Positions 6,316 through 7,050 of a stretch of DNA of 7,050 nt are shown here, piece by piece. The first letter of the stretch is position 1; the number at the start of each line of letters is the position of its first letter. Position numbers and translations under genes: made by a program. Source of the DNA: Opitutales bacterium (lineage in GTDB: Bacteria; Verrucomicrobiota; Verrucomicrobiia; Opitutales; Oceanipulchritudinaceae); the NCBI GenBank assembly GCA_007123395.1, contig SKLD01000148.1, forward strand, positions 1-7,050, read 5' to 3'. Under the pieces are notes generated by a model. That model worked only from the letters and a program-made list of their open reading frames with translations. It was not told the origin of the DNA and ran no database searches.

Positions 6316-7050
6316 TCAGTCCTTCTTGCGCGAGGACTTCCACGCCTCGACGGCGGACTTCAGACCGGTTTCGATTTCGTCGGAGAGGACGCGCTCCTTG
6401 AAGATTTTGTCGAGAAGACCGCGGCTACCGGTTTCGAGGTACTCCTGGAGGTTTTCGGCCTCGGCCTGCACGTCCTCCTCCGGGACGTCCTTGAAATATC
6501 CGTTGTTGATGGACCAGAGCAGCGCGACCTGAATCTCGGCGCTCTTGGGAGAGTAGACAGGCTGCTTGAATATTTGCACAAGGCGCGAGCCGCGGTCGAG
6601 AATCTCGCGGGTGCGGGCGTCGAGATCGGACCCGAATTGGGCGAAGGCCGCGAGTTCGCGGTAATTGGCGAGTTCGCCCTTGATGCGTCCGGCGACCTTT
6701 TTCATGGCCTTGATCTGCGCGGCGGAGCCGACCCGGGAGACGGAGAGGCCCACATTGACAGCGGGACGGATACCTTGGTTGAAGAGATCGGTTTCGAGGA
6801 AGATCTGCCCATCGGTGATGGAGATGACGTTGGTCGGGATGTAAGCCGAGACATCGCCCGCCTGCGTCTCAATGACGGGAAGCGCGGTGAGGGAGCCATT
6901 GCCGTTGTCTTCATTGAGGCGCGCGGCGCGCTCGAGGAGGCGGCTGTGCAGGTAGAAGACGTCGCCGGGGAAGGCCTCGCGGCCGGCGGGGCGTTTGAGG
7001 ACGAGGGAAATCTGGCGGTAGGCCACGGCGTGCTTGGAGAGGTCGTCGTA
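6316..7050 (-). CDS. atpA: F1Fo ATP synthase alpha subunit, C-terminal part (gene enters from right edge)
   Basis: The frame is open to the window edge, so 244 codons of the C-terminal half of alpha are present; roughly the first half of a normal 500-residue subunit lies outside. It starts YDDLSKHAVAYRQIS, then GREAFPGDVFYLHSRLLERAARLN (23-46 of the fragment). Next come GSLTALPVIETQAGDVSAYIPTN (52-74) and SITDGQIFLETDLF (77-90). The signature PAVNVGLSVS is at 96-105, directly followed by R106, the arginine finger that acts in the beta catalytic site. NYRELAAFAQFGSDLD (129-144) begins the C-terminal helical domain, and the protein ends in SSRKKD. A GTG at 7026 lies in the middle of the conserved HAVAYRQ block and is not the start. 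Alpha binds nucleotide non-catalytically and anchors the peripheral stalk through delta. Genes atpB, E, F and H are expected further right. Confidence 0.98.
   Translation of the reverse strand, partial: YDDLSKHAVAYRQISLVLKRPAGREAFPGDVFYLHSRLLERAARLNEDNGNGSLTALPVIETQAGDVSAYIPTNVISITDGQIFLETDLFNQGIRPAVNVGLSVSRVGSAAQIKAMKKVAGRIKGELANYRELAAFAQFGSDLDARTREILDRGSRLVQIFKQPVYSPKSAEIQVALLWSINNGYFKDVPEEDVQAEAENLQEYLETGSRGLLDKIFKERVLSDEIETGLKSAVEAWKSSRKKD

Overview
The window is GC-rich bacterial chromosome, about 65-70 % GC in the genes I counted. It holds mostly core housekeeping genes. I read it as probably Verrucomicrobiota, perhaps an Opitutus relative. The main reason is YebC, whose N-terminus reads SKWATTKRHKAAVDAKRGK rather than the usual SKWANIKHRKxxQDAKRGK; weaker support comes from the overall gene style. 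The assignment is from memory of family variants and is only moderately secure.

Layout, left to right. Positions 1-260 hold no gene I can name, only a weak minus-strand reading frame that runs off the left edge. A DUF1015 (COG4198) protein lies on the minus strand (261-1478). Next comes a 595-base gap whose centre (about 1561-1860) is only 38 % GC by my count. That gap carries a good sigma70-type promoter pointing at DUF1015 and several TTAT(C/T)CG-type repeats. A small pterin-4a-carbinolamine dehydratase (minus, 2074-2364) and yebC (plus, 2532-3278) diverge from a 167-base intergenic region containing palindromes and a short tandem repeat. yebC then converges on the distal half of an F1Fo ATP synthase operon on the minus strand. 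That operon is transcribed from the right edge: atpA (C-terminal half only), atpG, atpD, atpC. The 213-base convergent gap holds small GC-rich hairpins but no U-tract terminator.

Functionally, alpha, gamma, beta and epsilon are four of the five F1 subunits. The delta, a, b and c genes, if in the usual order, lie beyond the right edge. AtpA and AtpD keep the arginine finger, P-loop, catalytic Glu and the alpha/beta signature, so the enzyme should be active. YebC is a TACO1-type translation factor. The dehydratase recycles pterin cofactor or has an unassigned role. DUF1015 is conserved but uncharacterised.

I see no mobile element, CRISPR array, tRNA, rRNA or defence system, and no convincing new multi-gene system. 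The points most worth checking are regulatory: the AT-rich island and its repeats, the long leader (or 40-residue extension) of DUF1015, the general lack of Shine-Dalgarno sequences, and a hairpin that exactly fills the atpD-atpC junction.
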